DNA from: JBOGWP01 sp050693875
Lineage (GTDB): Bacteria; Actinomycetota; CADDZG01; JAHWKV01; JBOGWP01
Assembly: GCA_050693875.1 (NCBI GenBank)
Contig: JBOGWP010000114.1
Coordinates: 1 to 8,219 of the forward strand
Reading direction: 5' to 3'
DNA: 8,219 bases
Part shown: positions 5,321 to 8,219 of the stretch, one piece after another
How positions within the stretch are numbered: the stretch's first letter is position 1
Layout of the letters: each line of letters begins with the position of its first letter
The notes under the pieces: model-generated
Seen by the model: the letters and a program-made list of their open reading frames with translations, nothing else
Told to the model about the DNA's origin: nothing
Databases searched by the model: none
Translations under genes and position numbers: made by a program

Positions 5321-6539
5321 CTAGCCCGGGCGCTACGCAGGGTCGAGCAACGGGGCGGGGCACCGGGTCAACACGGTATGACCACGGCGCAACTTCGGCC
5401 GTACGTCGATGCCCACGGCCCGAGATTCGCGCCGCGCTCGACGCTGGCACCTACCGACCCGCCCCCGTCCGCCGGGTGCAGATCCCCAAGCCCGGTGGCG
5501 GCGTGCGGGAGCTCGGCGTGGCCCGACCGTCTTGGACCGCCTGATCTGCCAGGCGATCCTGCAGGTCCTCACTCCCGTCTTCGACCCGAACTTCTCCGAG
5601 GGAAGCTTCGGGTTCCGGCCGGGCCGAAGCGCCCACCGGGCGGTGGATACCGCCGGGGGCTTCGCCGCCGCCGGAGGCGCCTGGGTGGTCGCCGTCGACC
5701 GTGTCAACCACGACGCCCTGATGGCCCGGGTGGCCCGCAGGTGGGAGATCGCCGCCTGCTCAAGCTCATCCGACGCTACCTCGAGGCCGGGATCATGGCC
5801 GAGGGCGTACTGATCGAGGTGGAGGAGGGGACCGCCCAGGGTTGCCCCTGTCGCCCCCCTGTCCAACGTCATGCTGGACGACCTCGACAATGGAGCTCGA
5901 GCGCCGGGGTCACCACTTCGTCCGCTTCGCCGACGACCTGCGGATCTCCGTGGGGACCCGGCGGGCGGCGGAGCGGGTGCTCGACAGCGTCAGCGCTTCG
6001 TCGAGCGCCGCCTGAAGCTGAAGGTCAACCTGGACAAGTCCGGGGTCGCCCCGGCGGTCCGGCGAGGCCTCTTAGGCTTCGGGTTCTTCAAGCGAGACGG
6101 GCGAGATGAAGGTGCGGGTGGACAAGAAGGCCCTTAAGGCCGTAAAGCCCCGCATTCGCCGGCTGACCGCTCGGAGCTGGGGGGTGTCGATCGCTCGTCG
6201 CGTCGCCGCCCTGAACCGGTTCATCACGGGGTGGTGCGCCTACTTCGCCTGGGCCGAGACCCCGTCGGTCTTCGCCGAGCTCGACCAGGGGCTCCGTCGG
6301 CGGTTGCGTCAGTGCCAGTGGAAACAGTGGAAGCGGGTCCGGACCCGGCTCCGCGAGCTGGTCCGCCTGGGCATCAAGCGGAACCAGGCGTGGCAGTGGG
6401 CCAACACTCGCCGCGGCTCGTGGCGGGTGGCTGGCTGGGCTCTGGCATCCTGTCCCGTGTCCTGCCCAACTCGCACCGGCAAGACCTGGGCCTCGTCGGC
6501 TTCGCCGATGCCTACGGTCGCGTTCGGGCTGTCTGGTGA
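5318..6539 (+). pseudogene. ltrA: Group II intron reverse transcriptase/maturase, multiply frameshifted
   Basis: Homologous stretches in successive frames are: GLARALRRVE...GMTTAQLRPY (frame 2, from 5318); EIRAALDAG...IPKPGGGVRELGV (frame 1, from 5422); PTVLDRLICQAIL and GSFGFRPGRSAH (frame 3, about 5524-5742); VGDRRLLKLIRRYLEAGIM (frame 2); SNVMLDDLD (frame 3); RRGHHFVRFADDLRI (frame 1, from 5890); RFVERRLKLKVNLDKSG (frame 3); the maturase X domain with ITGWCAYFAWAET and WKQWK (6319-6333, frame 1, from 6106); and LPNSHRQDLGLVGFADAYG (frame 3), ending at TGA 6537. About eight frame changes are needed. The FADD catalytic box survives (5926-5937), but motif A is ruined at 5691-5702: the first Asp is Ala and about six residues containing FF are deleted. 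The N-terminal ~15-20 residues are also missing. Flanking genes are intact, so this is genuine decay. Confidence 0.9.
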
Positions 6540-6609
6540 ACCGCCGGATGCGTGGTCCGCATGTCCGGTGGTGTGGACGGGGGCGGGTTAACCCCGCCCC
6601 CTACCCGAT
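6540..6609 (+). ncRNA. Group II intron RNA domains V and VI
   Basis: Domain V (6540-6572) folds into a 9-bp lower stem (ACCGCCGGA with TCCGGTGGT), a two-base TG bulge on the 3' side, and a 4-bp upper stem (TGCG with CGCA). The loop is TGGTC, about three bases shorter than the usual region with a GNRA tetraloop. The catalytic triad position reads CGC, as in group IIC introns, instead of AGC. Domain VI (6579-6609) is a 9-bp stem (GGGGGCGGG with CCCGCCCCC) followed by TACCCGAT. A6603, the seventh base from the end, fits the branch-point adenosine. Domain V begins immediately after the maturase stop codon. Confidence 0.8.
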
Positions 6610-6622
6610 CGAAGCGGAAACG

Positions 6623-6778
6623 TCAGGCCGACTTGCCCAGCATCCGCGTGACCTTCGTGCCGCACACGGGGCACGGTCCCTGGACGGCGCTTCGGCCGTT
6701 CGGCAGTTCGCGGCGCTCGCCCTCGAACTCACGCTTGGTGCGGCACTTGACGCAGTAGCCCTCGTAGCGCTCGGCCAT
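6623..6778 (-). CDS. DUF5679-type small zinc ribbon protein
   Basis: This 51-aa protein starts at ATG 6778 with AAAGGAG (6785-6791) six nt upstream, a strong site that supports the call despite the small size. It has two CxxC pairs, YCVKC (C9, C12) and CPVCG (C36, C39), separated by a basic stretch with LPNGRSAVQG, the layout of a single zinc ribbon. This matches DUF5679, a family of very short proteins common in actinobacteria whose molecular role is not known; nucleic-acid or protein binding is a guess from the fold. It ends 14 bp from the 3' end of the intron relic, which lies convergent on the other strand. It is divergent from the permease gene at 7033. Confidence 0.88.
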   Translation of the reverse strand: MAERYEGYCVKCRTKREFEGERRELPNGRSAVQGPCPVCGTKVTRMLGKSA

Positions 6779-7032
6779 CGGTGACTCCTTTCTGTTCACG
6801 GTGTCGGGGTCGGGCGCGGTTTCTCTTCTGACCGTCTCGGGGGAAGGCCCCTGTTGAATGGTCCCCGGAACCTACCATTGCCTCGGGTGGGAGCCCCGGC
6901 AATTTCCTGATTTCTCCAGACTCGCCGCCTCATACCGATGTTCCGACCTCGTTGGCACACGAGAAACCGCTCAGATTGGACCGCCGCGCCCGGCACCTGA
7001 GTATCATCCGCAACCGGAGGTCCCGAGCTTCC
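6779..7032. other. Divergent intergenic region between the zinc ribbon and permease genes
   Basis: The 254 bp must hold the promoters of both genes. I see no clear -35/-10 pair; TATCAT (7002-7007) is -10-like but its best -35 candidate, TTGGAC (6976-6981), is 20 bp away. A possible RNA structure on the plus strand lies at 6865-6899, with CCTACC (6871-6876) pairing with GGTGGG (6886-6891) and CCGG pairing with CCGG outside it. It does not match a purine riboswitch consensus that I can recognise. Confidence 0.4.
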
Positions 7033-8219
7033 ATGGGAGTGCGCGTGCAGGAGCGGGCTCGGCGCCGTCGAGGCAGTGTCGACCGCCTGTTCCGCGTCAC
7101 CGAGTCGGGGTCGTCCATCCGCACCGAGGTCGTCGCCGGGCTCACCACCTTCATGACGATGGCCTACATCCTGTTCGTCAACCCCGCGATCCTCGGCGCG
7201 CTGCCCGACCGCACGGGTGCGAAGCTCGCCTTCCCCCTGGTGCTCACCGTCACGGCCCTGACTGCCGCGATTAACACCCTAGCCATGGGCCTCTACGCGG
7301 GATACCCCTTCGCCCTCGCCGCCGGGCTCGGGCTGAACGGCGTCGTCGCGTTTCAGCTCGTGGAGGCAGGCGGCCTCACCTGGCCCGAGGCGATGGGTGT
7401 GATCGTCATCGAGGGCATCATCATCACGATCCTCGTGCTGACCGGGTTCCGGGAGGCGCTGATGAACGCGATCCCGCTTGCGCTCAAGCAGGCCATCGGG
7501 GTCGGCATCGGTCTCTTCATCGCCATCATCGGCTTCGTCGATGGGGGATTCGCGGCCGGGAGCGGCAACCCGGCCGCCCCGCTGACGCTCGGGCGCGGCG
7601 GCGAGCTCCACGGGTGGCCGGTCACGATCTTCGCGGTGGGCCTCGTCCTCACCTCCGTGCTGGTGGTCCGCAAGGTCGCCGGGGCTCTCCTCGTCGGGAT
7701 CCTCGGGACGACCGTGCTCGCCATCTTCGTCAACGAGGTCTTCGCTGGCGGGAAGCTTTACGCCGCGCCGGGGGTTGCGCGCATCCCCGCCCAGATCGTG
7801 GCGCTCCCCGACTTCTCCCTCTTCGGCAACGTCGACCTCTCTGGGTCGTTCGTCCAGCTGGGCGCCATCGCTGCGGTGCTGGCAATCTTCACGATCATGC
7901 TGGCCGACTTCTTCGACACGATGGGAAAGGTCATCGGACTGGGCGGGGAGGCCGGCTTCCTCGACTCGGAGGGGCGGCTTCCGCGGATCAAGCGCGTCCT
8001 GCTCGTCGACTCGGTTGCGGCGGCGCTGGGGGGCCTCGCCAGTGCCTCGTCGAACACCACCTACATCGAGAGTGCATCGGGCATCTCGGAGGGGGGCCGG
8101 ACCGGGCTGACGAGACACCCTTTGTCAACCACCGCCCCGAATCAGCCCTCAGGCGACAGCCTTTCTCGGCTCGCTCTGCGCGGCCAGGGATCGGCGGCGG
8201 TTGGCGACGTGGACTTCCT
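7033..8219 (+). CDS. NCS2/AzgA-like purine permease, homology broken at about 8112
   Basis: This is an integral membrane transporter of the NCS2 family, AzgA branch, which imports adenine, hypoxanthine or guanine with protons. The 360 residues to 8112 show the family pattern: TTFMTMAYILFVNPAIL near the N-terminus, YPFALAAGLGLN, then several hydrophobic spans, LADFFDTMGKVIGLGGEAGFLD, and NTTYIESASGISEGGRTGLT. Members usually run to about 430-480 residues with more membrane spans. After RTGLT the frame stays open to the window edge but becomes polar, low-hydrophobicity sequence unlike any permease, so the true gene is cut there. ATG 7033 has GGAGG 12 nt upstream (7016-7020); GTG 7039 and GTG 7045 are alternatives. 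If the break is real, the product lacks its last helices and is probably inactive. Substrate is inferred from family only. Confidence 0.85.
   Translation, partial: MGVRVQERARRRRGSVDRLFRVTESGSSIRTEVVAGLTTFMTMAYILFVNPAILGALPDRTGAKLAFPLVLTVTALTAAINTLAMGLYAGYPFALAAGLGLNGVVAFQLVEAGGLTWPEAMGVIVIEGIIITILVLTGFREALMNAIPLALKQAIGVGIGLFIAIIGFVDGGFAAGSGNPAAPLTLGRGGELHGWPVTIFAVGLVLTSVLVVRKVAGALLVGILGTTVLAIFVNEVFAGGKLYAAPGVARIPAQIVALPDFSLFGNVDLSGSFVQLGAIAAVLAIFTIMLADFFDTMGKVIGLGGEAGFLDSEGRLPRIKRVLLVDSVAAALGGLASASSNTTYIESASGISEGGRTGLTRHPLSTTAPNQPSGDSLSRLALRGQGSAAVGDVDF
8113..8219 (-). other. Foreign sequence at the permease break, possible insertion-element end
   Basis: Permease homology ends at 8112. From there on I see no NCS2-like sequence in any plus frame. 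On the minus strand a frame entering from the right edge ends at TGA 8151-8149, with the residues VHVANRRRSLAAQSEPRKAV before the last alanine, a basic tail like those of some transposases. About 35 bp remain between that stop and the junction, which fits an IS end with a short terminal repeat (GACACCCTTTGTCAACC, 8114-8130). The other end and any target duplication are outside the window, so neither family nor insertion can be proven; an assembly join is the alternative. Confidence 0.35.

Larger units (their letters stand above)
5318..6609 (+). mobile_element. Degenerate, 5'-truncated group II intron
   Basis: The segment holds a broken intron-encoded reverse transcriptase/maturase followed directly by RNA domains V and VI in the correct order and strand. 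The 3' boundary is set at T6609 because domain VI is followed by ACCCGAT, ending in the AY typical of these introns. A GTGCG at 5255, just after the hairpin at 5209-5242, could be the original 5' end. If so, most of domains I-III (normally several hundred bases) are deleted, since only about 65 bp remain before the protein homology. The CGC triad in domain V points to a IIC-like intron, a class known to insert beside stem-loops. It sits between ribD and the DUF5679 gene and breaks neither. It cannot splice or move by itself in this state. Confidence 0.85.

Noticed and set aside
4206..5324. Plus-strand open frame opposite ribD extending into the repeats
   Set aside because: It is antisense to ribD and continues through the palindromic repeats with low-complexity sequence; no domain is seen.
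5318..6539. Frameshifts in the reverse transcriptase as sequencing errors
   Set aside because: More than 3 kb of flanking rib genes is free of frameshifts, and the region also has a multi-codon deletion in motif A, so decay is the better explanation.
6536..6784. Plus-strand frame over domains V/VI and the zinc ribbon gene
   Set aside because: It crosses the intron RNA structure and is antisense to the DUF5679 gene, which has a strong ribosome binding site and CxxC pairs.
7279..8118. Long minus-strand open frame opposite the permease
   Set aside because: Its composition is a highly charged D/E/R/H-rich shadow of the clear NCS2 protein on the plus strand.

Overview
The window is GC-rich, uses GTG as well as ATG starts, and packs genes with start/stop overlaps. 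The gene set (a riboflavin operon, a DUF5679-type zinc ribbon, an AzgA-like purine permease) and the GC-rich palindromic spacer repeats suggest an actinobacterium, possibly a deep-branching one. That placement is an inference from style and gene content; no taxonomic marker gene is present.

Left part (1-1604). A possible gene start runs off the left edge on the minus strand. It is followed by a small exported, tryptophan-rich protein of unknown function (minus, 109-513) with a strong GC-rich hairpin in its leader. A short AlpA/MerR-like helix-turn-helix protein (plus, 805-1101) is divergent from it, and the shared intergenic region holds two perfect palindromes. From 1102 to 1604 I see no convincing gene, only a perfect 8-4-8 inverted repeat, a 13-bp direct repeat and a hairpin placed to end the rib operon.

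Middle (1605-5018, minus strand). This is a complete four-gene riboflavin operon transcribed ribD-ribE-ribBA-ribH. Every junction overlaps (TGATG, ATGA, GTGA), so translation is probably coupled. RibBA supplies both precursors: its GTP cyclohydrolase II half opens the GTP branch and its DHBP synthase half makes the four-carbon unit from ribulose 5-phosphate. RibD carries out the deamination and reduction, RibH condenses the two branches to lumazine, and RibE dismutates lumazine to riboflavin. I find no FMN riboswitch upstream of ribD; a possible leaderless promoter abuts the start codon.

Right of ribD (5019-6609). An array of imperfect 82-88 bp palindromic tandem repeats is followed by a 15-bp inverted repeat, then a decayed group II intron. 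Its reverse transcriptase/maturase is split by about eight frame changes and a deletion in catalytic motif A, and RNA domains I-III appear to be lost. Domains V and VI remain almost intact, with a CGC catalytic triad and a well-placed branch-point adenosine.

Right end (6623-8219). A 51-aa DUF5679-type zinc ribbon protein (minus) is divergent from an NCS2/AzgA-type purine permease (plus). Permease homology stops abruptly near 8112. The last ~107 bp look foreign, as from an insertion-element end or an assembly join.

I found no convincing new multi-gene system. The items most worth a second look are the repeat array and intron relic beside the rib operon, the HTH gene with its palindromes, and the permease breakpoint.
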